The notes: a model not told the origin generated them from the sequence alone. A stretch of DNA of 64,000 nt from Nocardioides ochotonae (GCF_011420305.2 NZ_CP061769.1:788501-852500); one strand, 5' to 3'. Counted from the stretch's first letter, positions 42,798 through 52,380 are shown. Numbers and translations are program-made.

Positions 42798-44057
42798 GTG
42801 CGCATCTTCCCCCGCGCCTCGCGTTCCCGCATGGCCTCGTTCGCGCTCGCCGGCGCCCTCCTCGCCGGCTCCGCCGCGGTCCCGTTGGCCCAGGCGGCCG
42901 ACGACGGGCTCAAGCAGGAGCAGAAGAAGGTCGAGAAGCAGCTCGACCACGCCCACGACGAGCTTGAGCACTCCAGTGCCCGGGCCCGCCGCGCGGCCGC
43001 GGCGCTCGAGGCCTCCGTCGCCGAGCTGACCTCGGCCCGGCAGGTCCTCGACACCGCCCGGGCCCGGGTCACCGCGGCCAAGGCGCGTGATGAGCAGATG
43101 CGGGCCCGCCTCAAGGTCGCCGAGGAGCGGCTGCGGGTGGCCCGCGCCGAGGTCGCCGCCGGCCAGCAGGCCGTCGCCGACCAGCGCGCCTCGGTGGTCG
43201 ACACCGTCACCTCCATCTATCAGGAGGGCGACCCGGAGATGCTCGCGGTCTTCTCGATCCTGGAGGCCCAGAGCCCCAGCGACCTGATGCGCGGCGTCGA
43301 GGCCCGCAAGACGGTGGTCGGCAACGAGACCGCTGCCTACGACGAGCTGCGGGCGACCGAGGTGCTGCTCCAGGTCCGCGAGTCGCGGGTCGAGGAGGCC
43401 CGCGCCGAGGTCGCCGAGCAGCGCCGCGAGGCGGCCGCCCACCTGCGCACGATGCGCGGCCTGCACGCCGAGGCGCGCGAGGCCCGCGCGGCCGTGCGCA
43501 CCCGCGTCGACGCCCGGCGCGCCGCGCAGCGCACGGCGTACGCCGCCAAGGCGCGCGACCAGCGGGTGCTGGACCGCCTCGAGCAGCGCGAGGAGCGCAT
43601 CCGCCGCCAGATCCTCGCCGCCGCCGCGAAGACCCGCGGTGGCTACCGCGGCGACGCCGGCGGGTTCTTCGACAACCCGGCGCCGGGCGGCTACCTCACC
43701 TCGCCGTACGGCTACCGCAAGCACCCGATCTACGGCTACTGGGGCCTGCACGACGGCACCGACTTCGGCGCCGCGTGCGGGACGCCGATGCGCGCGGTCG
43801 CCGACGGCACGGTGGCCTCGCGCTACTACTCCCAGGTCTACGGCAACCGGCTGCACCTCAACGTCGGCAACGTCAACGGCAAGTACGTCACGGCCGTCTA
43901 CAACCACGCGACGAACTACACCGTGAGCCCCGGGCAGCGGGTCTCGCGTGGCCAGGTCATCGGGTACGTCGGCTCGACCGGCTGGTCGACGGGCTGCCAC
44001 CTGCACTTCACGGTGCTGGTCAACGGCGCCACGGCGAACCCGATGAACTACCTCTGA
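42798..44057 (+). CDS. M23 peptidase with N-terminal coiled coil (EnvC/RipC-like)
   Basis: The 419-residue secreted protein has a signal peptide (MASFALAGALLAGSAAVPLAQAA), a long alpha-helical coiled coil (about 40-285, rich in Ala/Glu/Arg) and a C-terminal LytM domain with HDGTDFG and HLHF metal-binding motifs, so it should be catalytically active, unlike EnvC. GTG at 42798 follows TTAAGG. The ftsEX-M23 order shows it is the division hydrolase (or activator) driven by FtsEX. Confidence 0.93.
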   Translation: MRIFPRASRSRMASFALAGALLAGSAAVPLAQAADDGLKQEQKKVEKQLDHAHDELEHSSARARRAAAALEASVAELTSARQVLDTARARVTAAKARDEQMRARLKVAEERLRVARAEVAAGQQAVADQRASVVDTVTSIYQEGDPEMLAVFSILEAQSPSDLMRGVEARKTVVGNETAAYDELRATEVLLQVRESRVEEARAEVAEQRREAAAHLRTMRGLHAEAREARAAVRTRVDARRAAQRTAYAAKARDQRVLDRLEQREERIRRQILAAAAKTRGGYRGDAGGFFDNPAPGGYLTSPYGYRKHPIYGYWGLHDGTDFGAACGTPMRAVADGTVASRYYSQVYGNRLHLNVGNVNGKYVTAVYNHATNYTVSPGQRVSRGQVIGYVGSTGWSTGCHLHFTVLVNGATANPMNYL

Positions 44058-44125
44058 GCCCTGGTCGGCGGCGCCGGGGACCCTCCGGCGAACAACCCGG
44101 TTGCGTCGGTTGACACAATCAGCGC

Positions 44126-44605
44126 ATGGCCAGGGAGCAGGGGCAGAAGATGGTCGCCCAGAACAAGAAGGCGCGCCACGACTATCACATCGAGGACACC
44201 TTCGAGGCCGGCCTGGTGCTCCAGGGCACCGAGGTGAAGTCGCTGCGGCAGGGGCGTGCGTCGCTGGTCGACGGCTTCGTCGACATCGACCGCGGTGAGG
44301 CCTGGCTGCACGGCGTCCACATCCCCGAGTACTCCCAGGGGACCTGGACCAACCACTCCGCGCGCCGCAAGCGCAAGCTGCTGCTGAACCGCGTGGAGAT
44401 CGACAAGATCGAGCGGCGGGTCAACGAGAAGGGCCTGACGGTGGTGCCGCTCTCGCTGTACTTCAAGGACGGCCGGGCCAAGGTCGAGATCGCCCTGGCC
44501 AAGGGCAAGAAGTCGTGGGACAAGCGCCAGAGCATCGCGGAGCGCACCGCGGACCGTGAGAAGGAGCAGGCGCTCGGTCGCCACCTCAAGGGCATGAAGG
44601 ACTGA
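44126..44605 (+). CDS. smpB: SsrA-binding protein SmpB
   Basis: A 159-residue protein with the family core [30 protein letters not shown], then [13 protein letters not shown] and the basic C-terminal tail [20 protein letters not shown] that mimics an anticodon in the ribosome. It delivers tmRNA to stalled ribosomes; ssrA itself lies 3.1 kb downstream. Confidence 0.97.
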   Translation: MAREQGQKMVAQNKKARHDYHIEDTFEAGLVLQGTEVKSLRQGRASLVDGFVDIDRGEAWLHGVHIPEYSQGTWTNHSARRKRKLLLNRVEIDKIERRVNEKGLTVVPLSLYFKDGRAKVEIALAKGKKSWDKRQSIAERTADREKEQALGRHLKGMKD

Positions 44606-44659
44606 GTCCCGCCCGGCGCCGGGCGTGGCCCCGCGGGCCGTCCGGGTGCACCATGGAGG

Positions 44660-45295
44660 ATGGCCGACCCGCTGTGGAGCACCGTCGCGACCGAGCGTCG
44701 TGAGCTCGCCGACCTGCTTGACGGCCTCGCGCCCGAGCAGTGGCCCACCCCGAGCCTGTGTGCCGCGTGGACGGTGCAGGGCGTGGTGGCCCACCTGGTC
44801 AGCGTGCAGGCCAGCGGCGTGCTGGGGTTGGTGCGCGCGGCGGTCGGTGGCGTGGGCAGCCCCTCGGCGGTGATCGAGTACCTCGCCGACCAGTACGTCG
44901 AGCGCGAGCCCGCCGAGCTGGTCGCGCTGCTGCGCGAGCACGCCGAGGGCCGGGTCGCGCCGCCCGGCATGGGCGCTCGTGCCGCGATGACCGAGGTGAT
45001 GGTGCACCGCGTGGACATCGCCTTCCCGCTGGGGCTGCCCGCCGAGCGGCCCGCGGAGCTGTGGCGCCCGGTGCTCGAGCTGCTCAGCGGCCGCGCCCCG
45101 CGGCTGGGCACGATGCTGGGCGGTCACCCGGACACGACGTGGGTCGCGACCGACCTGGGCTGGCGCAGCGGCACTGGCCCGGAGGTCACCGGCCCGGCCG
45201 AGGCGCTCGCCACGGTGCTCGCCGGGCGGGCCGCGGAGGTGGAGCGGCTCGCCGGGCCCGGCACGGCCGCCGTACGGGCTTGGGTCACCGCCTGA
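44660..45295 (+). CDS. Maleylpyruvate isomerase-like (MDMPI/DinB) mycothiol-type protein
   Basis: A 211-residue protein of the MDMPI family: ERRELADLLDGLAPEQWPTPSLCAAW, VQGVVAHLVS (metal His), AAMTEVMVHRVDI (second His). The metal-binding helix bundle and C-terminal domain suggest mycothiol-dependent chemistry or a DinB-type fold of unknown reaction. Common in actinobacteria. Confidence 0.85.
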   Translation: MADPLWSTVATERRELADLLDGLAPEQWPTPSLCAAWTVQGVVAHLVSVQASGVLGLVRAAVGGVGSPSAVIEYLADQYVEREPAELVALLREHAEGRVAPPGMGARAAMTEVMVHRVDIAFPLGLPAERPAELWRPVLELLSGRAPRLGTMLGGHPDTTWVATDLGWRSGTGPEVTGPAEALATVLAGRAAEVERLAGPGTAAVRAWVTA

Positions 45296-45301
45296 CCCGA
45301 C

Positions 45302-46615
45302 ATGGTTACCGTGGCGGCCATGGACTCCGGCACGCTGATCGACGTCGTCCTCATCGTCGCCTTCATCTTGATGGGCGGGGTCTTCGCCGCCACCGAGATC
45401 GCCCTGGTCTCGCTGCGCGAGGGACAGGTCGCCAAGCTGGAGGCGGAGGGCGGGCGCGGCGGATCGGTCGCCAGCCTCGCCCGCGACCCCAACCGGTTCC
45501 TCTCCGCGGTGCAGATCGGCGTGACCGTCGCGGGGTTCTTCTCGGCGGCGTTCGGTGCCTCCTCGCTGGCCCCGCAGTTCGCCCCGTCGCTGGCCGACCT
45601 CGGCGTCCCGGCGGCGGAGACGGTGTCGCTGGTGGTGACGACGCTGGTGGTCTCCTACCTCTCGCTCGTGCTCGGTGAGCTGGTGCCGAAGCGGCTCGCG
45701 CTCCAGCGCTCGATGGGGTTCTCGCGGGTGCTGGCGCCGCCGCTGGGGCGCTTCGCGACGCTGATGACCCCGGTCATCTGGCTGCTGTCGGTGTCGACGA
45801 ACCTGCTGGTGCGGCTGCTCGGCGGCAACCCGGACGCCGCCAGCGACGAGATCGACGAGGACGAGCTGCGCGGGATGATCTCGGGTCACGCCGGGATCCC
45901 CGCCGAGGAGCGCGCGATCGTCGAGGAGGTCTTCGAGGCCGGTGACCGCTCGGTCAAGGAGGCGATGTGCCCGCGCCCCGACGTGGTGTTTCTGCCCGGT
46001 GAGATCACCCTCGCCGAGGCGGTCGAGATCATGGCGGTGAACCCCTACACCCGCTACCCGGTCACCGGCCGCGACTTCGACCAGGTGATCGGCTACGTGC
46101 ACCTGCGCGACCTGCTCGGGCGCGGCGACCTCGGTGAGGTGCAGGTCGCCGAGGTGGCGCGCGAGCTGCTGGTGCTGCCGGCGACCAACCGGGTGCTGCC
46201 CACCTTGAGCCGGATGCGCCGCGAGCGCGCCCACATCGCCTTGGTGGTCGACGAGTACGGCGGCACCGACGGCATCGTGACCCTCGAGGACCTGATCGAG
46301 GAGCTGATCGGCGAGATCCGTGACGAGTACGACGAGGACGAGGTCGAGCCGGACCGCCTCGCGCCCGGCAGCGAGGTCTCCCTCGACGGCGGCCTGACCC
46401 TCGAGGAGTTCGAGGAGCGCACCGGCATCGAGCTCCCCGACGGGGCCTACGAGACCGTCGCGGGGTTCGTGCTGGCACGGCTCACCCGGATGGCGGCCGT
46501 GGGCGACCGGGTGACGGTCGAGGGCCACGTCATCGAGGTCGAGGCCGTCGAGGACCGCCGCATCACCCGCGTCCGGGTCCGGGCCGCGTCGCCGGGCGAG
46601 GCCGCCGACGACTGA
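45302..46615 (+). CDS. CNNM/CorC-family membrane protein with CBS domains
   Basis: The 437-residue protein has an N-terminal DUF21/CNNM membrane domain with three to four helices (VVLIVAFILMGGVFAATEIALVSL, SLVVTTLVVSYLSLVLGELVPKRLAL), a pair of CBS domains (MCPRPDVVFLPGEITLAEAVEIM, ALVVDEYGGTDGIVTLEDLIEELI) and a C-terminal CorC/HlyC domain. This family links to magnesium or cobalt handling. ATG at 45302 or 45320 are both possible starts. Confidence 0.94.
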   Translation: MVTVAAMDSGTLIDVVLIVAFILMGGVFAATEIALVSLREGQVAKLEAEGGRGGSVASLARDPNRFLSAVQIGVTVAGFFSAAFGASSLAPQFAPSLADLGVPAAETVSLVVTTLVVSYLSLVLGELVPKRLALQRSMGFSRVLAPPLGRFATLMTPVIWLLSVSTNLLVRLLGGNPDAASDEIDEDELRGMISGHAGIPAEERAIVEEVFEAGDRSVKEAMCPRPDVVFLPGEITLAEAVEIMAVNPYTRYPVTGRDFDQVIGYVHLRDLLGRGDLGEVQVAEVARELLVLPATNRVLPTLSRMRRERAHIALVVDEYGGTDGIVTLEDLIEELIGEIRDEYDEDEVEPDRLAPGSEVSLDGGLTLEEFEERTGIELPDGAYETVAGFVLARLTRMAAVGDRVTVEGHVIEVEAVEDRRITRVRVRAASPGEAADD

Positions 46616-46725
46616 CCTCCGTCAGGGGCGACTGGTCTGGGGGACCTCCGGTCCCGATGGGCGCGGAGGCACCACGAGTATCACTTCTTTAAAGATATGC
46701 GATTAAAACAAAGGAAGTGGCACGG

Positions 46726-47581
46726 ATGGTGGTACGAGGTCTGCTCGCACGGGCGGCCGCTGCGGTCGTGGCGGGGCGGTGACCGGGCGGTGTCCGCCGA
46801 GTACGCCGGCGACGGTGCGTTCCTGCCCGCCTCGGCCTCGACCGCCCGCCGCGACCCGGTGATCCGTGCCCGGCTCACCTCGGCGGCGCCGCGGGGCGAG
46901 GCCGGCTGGTACCGCCGCCCGGTGACGGTGAGCTTCACCTGTGCGCCGACCAGCGGCGCGCTCGCGACCCCGTGCCCGGCCCCGGTCATGGTGAAGCGCC
47001 AAACGGGCGGTCGCACCGTCACTCGCACCCTCCATGCGATCGACGGGGGAGTGGCCACCGTCTCGGCGCGGGTCGCGCTCGACCGCACCGCACCGCGGGT
47101 CCGGGTCGCCGGCGTGCGACCGGCCGCGACGTACCTCGAGCGCCCGCAGGCGCGCTGTGTCGCCGGCGACGCCCTCTCCGGCCTGGCCACGTGCCGGGTC
47201 ACGACGACCCGGACGGGCGACCGGGTCCTGGTGCGCGCCACGGCGCGCGACCGGGCCGGGAACACCCGCACGGCGCGTACGTCGTACCGCCTGAGCGACA
47301 TCGTGATCAGCGGCGCCTCGCGCCGCAGCGGCGTGTGGCAGGTGGCCAAGGGGCGCACGTACTCCGTGCTCGCGCGCTCGGGGACCCAGCCGCTCTACGT
47401 CTACGCCGCCCCGGCCGGGCGCGCGCCGCACGGCTCGCGGATCGGCTTCGCTCGGGCCGGCGCCGGGACCTGGGTGCTGCCGGTCGGCATGACGATGGCC
47501 ACCGGCTACTCCCGCGACTGGCGCCTGGGTGTCGTGCTCGACGGGCAGCTGCGCGAGGTCCGGGTGCGGGTGCACGGCTGA
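46726..47581 (+). pseudogene. Broken Ig-like repeat surface/secreted protein gene
   Basis: A good ribosome site (AGGAAG) and ATG at 46726 start a signal-peptide-like sequence, MVVRGLLARAAAAVVAGR, which hits a TGA after 18 residues. In another frame the sequence continues for about 265 residues: AVSAEYAGDGAFLPASASTA (the end of a bacterial Ig-like/Big domain), RDPVIRARLTSAAP, LDRTAPRVRVAG and a C-terminal module. The intact beginning and an intact C-terminal end in different frames indicate a large secreted protein that lost its middle and suffered a frameshift. AT-rich DNA precedes it. It lies just before ssrA, an often-used integration point. Confidence 0.55.
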
Positions 47582-47659
47582 GGCTCGGCCTCCGCGCCCG
47601 TATGTCGGGTGCGGAGGCTGGGGCGTGGCGTCTACACTGGCGGCGTTGACAACTACAGA

Positions 47660-48027
47660 GGGGCTGATCGGTTTCGACTTGGGACGTTAGTTCCAAGGGA
47701 AGCGGGTCGAGGAGCCAGCGACATCTCGTAAACGACCGCTGGAAAACAACAACTGCCAACGCTAAGCGCAGTTCCTTCGCTCTCGCCGCCTGAGCGGTGA
47801 TCGAAGCGTCAGACCGGGCATCCGTCTCCGTCCCGGACCCTGGCGTCATCTAGGAGACTTGCTGCTCACTCCGTGTCGCGGAGGGTGAGCGGGACTATTC
47901 CGTGACTGAGCCTGTCGGGGACGTGTCCGTGCGAGCCCCGGGGCCGAGAAAAGCGACATCACGGACTGCACCCGGAGAAGACTTGGTTCGACGCTCGAGG
48001 ACCGGGGTTCGATTCCCCGCAGCTCCA
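47660..48027 (+). ncRNA. ssrA: tmRNA
   Basis: The 5' end GGGGCTGATCGGTTTCGAC and the 3' end GGTTCGATTCCCCGCAGCTCC form the tRNA-like acceptor and T arm; the CCA end is not fully encoded (CCACAG). The tag reading frame is visible at GCCAACGCTAAGCGCAGTTC and ends CTCGCCGCCTGA, giving ANAKRSSFALAA with the LAA proteolysis signal. It rescues stalled ribosomes with SmpB. Ends are approximate to a few bases. Confidence 0.95.
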
Positions 48028-48051
48028 CAGATCAGCAGATCCCCTTCTGTG

Positions 48052-48085
48052 ACGAGGGCCCGCCGCACCCGCGGCGGGCCCTCGT
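48052..48085 (+). terminator. ssrA terminator
   Basis: ACGAGGGCCCGCCGC and its complement form a 15-bp stem with a short loop 25 bp past the tmRNA, followed by TTGTC. A classic GC-rich hairpin. Confidence 0.85.
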
Positions 48086-48131
48086 TGTCATGTCCGGACC
48101 CGATGGGTCAGGTCAGCAGCTGGCGGTTGAC

Positions 48132-48977
48132 CTAGGCCAACCGCTCGTGGGCTTGCTCGAGCAGGTCGTCGTAGTCGCTGCGGATCGTGTCAAAGCACTC
48201 GACGAAGTCAACAGCAGCACCCACTTCGTACTTGTGGATGTCCTCGAGTTCCTTGGTGGGGTAGAAGATCGCGGCAGGACCCTCTTCGGTGGAGCTCGAC
48301 GGAACCGCGATGGCGTCCATCCGTTTCTGGGCTTCTTCGCGGATCGTGCTGTCGAACTCCACGAGGTTGGCCCTGTCCCAGCCGCGCTGCGCCATGCAGG
48401 AGGACCATTCCTTGGACATGGCGGCGAACTCAGCGCTCGAGAAGACGAACGTGCGGATAGTCTCCGTGCTTCGCTCCAGGTCGCTCTCCCGCTGTTGGAA
48501 CGACTTGTCCATGGCGCTGGCGGCCGTGGCGTCGCAACCCTTCTCGCCCTCCAGCGCGAGTTGGTAGGCGGCATAGTCGGCGTGCGAGAGGCCGGCGGCG
48601 TACTGGTCGTTCTTGTCCTCACGATCGGACAACTCAGTGCTACCGGAGTTGGTGGTGACACCGAAGCCCTTCTGCTTCACCTCGTCAACCGTCATGGTGA
48701 CCTCCATGTAACGAGCGTCCTTGCGATTCCCCGTGGGGAGGACCAAGGAGTCCTCGTCGAACTCTCGGGGGAAGTAGTCGAATCCTTCGCTCTTCATGCA
48801 CGCCGCCATCTGCTCTTCTTGGTACTGCCACTTGTCCCTCACCAGGTCTCGAATCCCTGCGTTGGTCAACGGCTCAGGGGCTTCAGCGCGGCTGCTGCAC
48901 CCAAGCAGCGACGAGCCAAGCAGAGCGGCTCCAACGGGCAGCAGCAGCCGCGGGAGAGTTCCGCCGAGTCGGGTCAC
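48132..48977 (-). CDS. Lipoprotein of unknown function (1)
   Basis: The 281-residue protein has a signal peptide with lipobox LLGC near residue 27 and a soluble, Asp/Glu-rich domain with Cys pairs (MAACMKSEGFDYFP, EKGCDATAAS, SSCMAQRGW, VECFD). The pattern CMKSxGFxYxP recurs in actinobacterial lipoproteins found beside AAA/transport genes; its role is unknown. It overlaps the upstream lipoprotein (GTGA). GC is below the genome norm, so this pair is probably accessory. Confidence 0.8.
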   Translation of the reverse strand: MTRLGGTLPRLLLPVGAALLGSSLLGCSSRAEAPEPLTNAGIRDLVRDKWQYQEEQMAACMKSEGFDYFPREFDEDSLVLPTGNRKDARYMEVTMTVDEVKQKGFGVTTNSGSTELSDREDKNDQYAAGLSHADYAAYQLALEGEKGCDATAASAMDKSFQQRESDLERSTETIRTFVFSSAEFAAMSKEWSSCMAQRGWDRANLVEFDSTIREEAQKRMDAIAVPSSSTEEGPAAIFYPTKELEDIHKYEVGAAVDFVECFDTIRSDYDDLLEQAHERLA

Positions 48978-50041
48978 CGGTCGACCTCCAGCGTCGGGGC
49001 GCCACCTCGAGCCGCAAAATGCGTGAGCACCTCGTTGGCGGCTTCAGATTGCTTGATCGAGTAACCGGTGTCGGGGTAGTCGGCGAAGAGCTTGTAGAAG
49101 TAGAGCCAGACGAAGGCGTCGTCCGACAAGTGCTCATTTGCCTCATCCAGCAGCGCCTGCACCCGGGCCCTGTCCTGCGCGGCGAAGTCGGGGGAGGTTG
49201 CCGAGACCAGCACGACGATCCTCAGCCAGTCCAACTGCTCCGAGGTGAGACCAGCCCGGAGGTCGGCAGCCTCCAAGGAGTCGACGACCCCCCGCCAAGC
49301 ACTCGTCAGGTCCTCGGTCGCGCACTCCAGCGGGAGTCCGGCGGCGATGCGCTCCGTGACCACGTAGTTCTCCGACGAACTCCAGGCTTCCGGCGAACAC
49401 GGGATGGACGTGTCCGCGAGTTCCGGCTCCACGTCGCGGATGAACTTCTTGGTCTCACGCTCGCGGTGCTTCAGGCGGCGAGACAATTCCGCGATCATCG
49501 CCGCAGAGGTGATTGAGGGCCTGACCTCGGCAGCGGGGTCGAAGGTGAGTTTCTCCGCGAGGATCCTGTCCAGCACTCCCTGCAACGCCTTGCGTTGGTC
49601 AGGCCTCAGCATGGTGCGTCCGCTCTGTGCATCGGCGGATGCCGCAGCGGCCAACGTGATCAGCGGGACGTCACTGAATGCGGCCGCCTTCAACGCTTCT
49701 GCGAGGCCCTTGTCCCACAGTTCTCGGCTGTGGGAGTACTTGACTTCGGTCAAGAAGCTGGGCACCTGCTTCCCCAGGGCGCTCCACCCAATGACCGAGA
49801 TCATGTAGCCGAACGGCTGTGCCGCGTCCTTCACCAGCAACGCTTCCTCGAAGTGACTCACCGGCGTGGGCGTGGGCGTCGACGTGGGCGCCGGTGAGGC
49901 GCTGGTTTCCTGCGCCACCGTTTCCTTGTCAATCTTCGTCTGCCCGGTGCAGGCGGATGCAGACACGACAGCGAGAGCGACGATTGCGGCGAGAGCGTGT
50001 GCTGGAACGCCACGCTGCGGCAATCCTCGAGGAAATGGCAT
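48974..50041 (-). CDS. Lipoprotein of unknown function (2)
   Basis: The 355-residue protein has a signal peptide with lipobox-like SASAC near residue 31, a Pro/Thr linker (PTSTPTPTPVSHF) and a helical extracytoplasmic domain. No known domain. It forms a two-gene operon with the lipoprotein gene downstream. Confidence 0.78.
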   Translation of the reverse strand: MPFPRGLPQRGVPAHALAAIVALAVVSASACTGQTKIDKETVAQETSASPAPTSTPTPTPVSHFEEALLVKDAAQPFGYMISVIGWSALGKQVPSFLTEVKYSHSRELWDKGLAEALKAAAFSDVPLITLAAAASADAQSGRTMLRPDQRKALQGVLDRILAEKLTFDPAAEVRPSITSAAMIAELSRRLKHRERETKKFIRDVEPELADTSIPCSPEAWSSSENYVVTERIAAGLPLECATEDLTSAWRGVVDSLEAADLRAGLTSEQLDWLRIVVLVSATSPDFAAQDRARVQALLDEANEHLSDDAFVWLYFYKLFADYPDTGYSIKQSEAANEVLTHFAARGGAPTLEVDR

Positions 50042-50418
50042 GGAGACCTTTCAAGTGGCGGGATCGAGGCACAGCCTGGTCCCAGACCCAGTGGCGTGCG
50101 GGGAACCTACTAGAGCGCAGCCCGCGGCGCACGGAAATTGGGCCGTGGCCGTACCCCACGTCGAGAAGTGCGCACCTCCGCGGCCAACGGTCGCCAGCGT
50201 GAGTCGGGCCTCTGGTGAGACTTGTGCGCACCTTGTGCCGCTAGCGCGGACCAGGGTGGGTGCTGATTTCGGCGCCGAGGGTGCAAGCCTCTAGACCGTT
50301 TCGAGGAAAAGCATCGCTGACCTGCGGTCTAGCCAATCCATGTAGACCCCACCGAACGGTCTTCGCGGATTAAGGACGAGGACTTCGCAGAATTGTCGGT
50401 CTCTTATCCCTGTGAGCA
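50042..50418. other. 377-bp gap with no convincing gene
   Basis: Separates two divergent transcription units. GC is lower than average. Short inverted or repeated bits such as GGTCTAGCC near 50324 and CTAGACCG near 50291 could be regulatory, but nothing definite is seen. No copy of the ssrA 3' end was found that would mark an island boundary. Confidence 0.5.
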
Positions 50419-50670
50419 ATGACCCGGCGACGGACTAGCATCCAGCGCGTGGGTGGCTCTCCGGAGGGATTCGAGTACGTCCGCCGCGCCGACGGCAGCG
50501 TGGTCATCACGCACTACGGCCGGGTGGCGGCGAAGCTGCGAGGCGGCCGCGCCGCGGAGTTCCTCGCCGAGGTCGAGGATGATCCCCAGCTGGCCATGGC
50601 CCGGTGGACCGGGAACTACCGGCACGGCAACGAGCGGGTGGCTCGCCAGCATCCCCGCAACAGGCGCTGA
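50419..50670 (+). CDS. Small conserved hypothetical protein
   Basis: The 83-residue protein contains GGSPEGFEYVRRADGSVVITHYGR and AEFLAEVEDDPQLAMARWTG, a pattern seen in small actinobacterial proteins. A nucleotidyltransferase-like gene follows after 8 bp, suggesting a unit. Function unknown. Confidence 0.75.
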   Translation: MTRRRTSIQRVGGSPEGFEYVRRADGSVVITHYGRVAAKLRGGRAAEFLAEVEDDPQLAMARWTGNYRHGNERVARQHPRNRR

Positions 50671-50678
50671 ACGGCCCG

Positions 50679-51338
50679 ATGACGACACCGCGCCGCGTCC
50701 CGCTCGCTCGCACACCGGACGAGCAGGCCGAGGAAGACGCGTTCCTGGCGCTCTACGGCGCCTGGGCGCCCATGGACCCGCAGACCTTCGCGAGAGAGAT
50801 GGAAGGCTTCGGCCGGCCCTGGTGGGTCGTTGGTGGATGGGCCATCGAAGCCGCGACCGGCTATTGCCGAGAGCACGAGGACACCGACGTCTCCATCCTG
50901 GCTTGCGACGTCCCCGCGCTCGTCGAGTTCATGAGGGGACGCTGGCACGTCTGGAACAACGTCGGTGGAGTCCTGCACCCACTCGGCGACCGATGGCCCA
51001 CGGTCGAGGAGCCCCGCAGCCAGTTGTGGCTCCGCGAGCACGCTGCCGCTCCCTGGATCATCGACATGCCGCTCACCCCGGATGCCGACGGCAAGTGGAC
51101 CAACAAGTTCCTGGCCGACCACGTCGACGAGGTCGAGAACGTCACCTGGGCCGCCGACGACGGCATCCGCTATCTGCTTCCCGAAATCGTCCTCTTCTAC
51201 AAGGCACGCCTGCGGCGGAAGAAGGACGAACCCGATTTCGAGGCAACCCTGCCGACGCTGACCGCTGAGCGTCGAGCATGGATGCGGAAGTCGCTTGAGA
51301 CGGTCGCCCCGGACCACCACTGGCTCGAACGCCTGTAG
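50679..51338 (+). CDS. Nucleotidyltransferase-like protein (aminoglycoside-adenylyltransferase fold)
   Basis: A 219-residue protein with the nucleotidyltransferase elements RPWWVVGGWAIEAATG and REHEDTDVSILA (D-x-D metal ligands), then IDMPLTPDADGKWTN. Similar proteins include ANT(2'')-like and toxin-like enzymes; the specific substrate is not clear, and resistance should not be assumed. ATG at 50679 is favoured because it starts MTTPRRVPLAR right after the upstream gene. Confidence 0.8.
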   Translation: MTTPRRVPLARTPDEQAEEDAFLALYGAWAPMDPQTFAREMEGFGRPWWVVGGWAIEAATGYCREHEDTDVSILACDVPALVEFMRGRWHVWNNVGGVLHPLGDRWPTVEEPRSQLWLREHAAAPWIIDMPLTPDADGKWTNKFLADHVDEVENVTWAADDGIRYLLPEIVLFYKARLRRKKDEPDFEATLPTLTAERRAWMRKSLETVAPDHHWLERL

Positions 51339-51378
51339 GACTCACCGGCATGTCGAAGCCTCCCGGATCCCCTCGTGG

Positions 51379-52380
51379 TCATGTCCGGAGGACCTCGGGC
51401 GAGCCGGGCTTCCCGGGCGCCCCGTCGTACCAGCGGTCCCAGGTCTGCAGGACCCAGAAGACCGCCAGCCAGAAGACCATCCACGCCTCGACCCAGAACG
51501 TCGGGTGCGTGTCGGCGAGGAGGCGGACCACGACCGCGCCGAGCGCCATGACGACCGACAGCGTGCCGTAGGCGAGTGCCCACCGCCGGTCACGGCTGCC
51601 ACCGCGCCCACCCTCGCCGCGGAGCTTGTCCACCGCGATCGCGACGATGGCGCCGACGATGAGGACGAAGAGCACGATCGCCGAGTACATGTGAGCCCGG
51701 TCGAAGATCCAGCTCCTGTCCTGGGAGAACTTGTAGACACCGAACGCCCACAGCGCGAATGCGGTCGCCCAGGGGATCCAGTACGCCGGGGGATGAGCGG
51801 CCGCCGAGGTCCAGGGCGTCGACGCCGTCGAGCCACCCCGCGACGGCCGGGCCCTCAGCTGACCGACGATGCCGATGATCAGCAGACCCGCGAGCATGAG
51901 GGCGATGACCGCCAGGTAGGCGAACAGGTTGTTGGACACCGCCGTGTGGCTGGCCTCGATGAGCGCCTCCTGCTCGGCCTGCGTCCGCACCTTCGCGCCC
52001 GCCGGGTCCCTGAGCCCGCACTTGTTCGTCTCGGCCGTGGGCACGAACGCGACCACGGGGGCCAGGATCCCCGCCAGGTTGAAGAGGTTGTCCTCCCACA
52101 GGGACTTGCCCCACAACGCCACCATGACCAGCCCGAGCGTGACCAGGGCGCCGACGAACACCGACCGCACCGGTGTGTAGTAGTAGGCGCTGATCGAGCC
52201 CTGGAGGCAGTTGCCCGCGCGGTCGTACTCCTTCCACAGCGAGACCGCCAGGAGGGCGATGACCCCGACCACGCCCAGACGCAGGAACCGGTAGGTCCGA
52301 AGCGCCATCGGCGGAGGCTCATGCGCAGCCGGGGGCTTGCTTCCGCCGGGCGGTGCGGGCCGGGGCATGACGTCGGCCAT
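51379..52380 (-). CDS. Multi-pass membrane protein of unknown function
   Basis: A 333-residue protein with about eight hydrophobic segments in paired helices (FLRLGVVGVIALLAVSLW, SVFVGALVTLGLVMVALWG, LFAYLAVIALMLAGLLIIG, MYSAIVLFVLIVGAIVAIAV). ATG at 52380 follows GAGGAGG. No domain recognised; conserved acidic and Cys residues in the first loop (GNCLQGSISAYYYTPV) are notable. Confidence 0.8.
   Translation of the reverse strand: MADVMPRPAPPGGSKPPAAHEPPPMALRTYRFLRLGVVGVIALLAVSLWKEYDRAGNCLQGSISAYYYTPVRSVFVGALVTLGLVMVALWGKSLWEDNLFNLAGILAPVVAFVPTAETNKCGLRDPAGAKVRTQAEQEALIEASHTAVSNNLFAYLAVIALMLAGLLIIGIVGQLRARPSRGGSTASTPWTSAAAHPPAYWIPWATAFALWAFGVYKFSQDRSWIFDRAHMYSAIVLFVLIVGAIVAIAVDKLRGEGGRGGSRDRRWALAYGTLSVVMALGAVVVRLLADTHPTFWVEAWMVFWLAVFWVLQTWDRWYDGAPGKPGSPEVLRT

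Noticed and set aside
47660..50418. tmRNA-integrated genomic island
   Set aside because: No integrase and no second copy of the ssrA 3' end were found; only an accessory appearance remains.
50679..51338. Aminoglycoside resistance gene
   Set aside because: The nucleotidyltransferase core is visible, but nothing in the sequence fixes the substrate, and many such proteins are not resistance enzymes.
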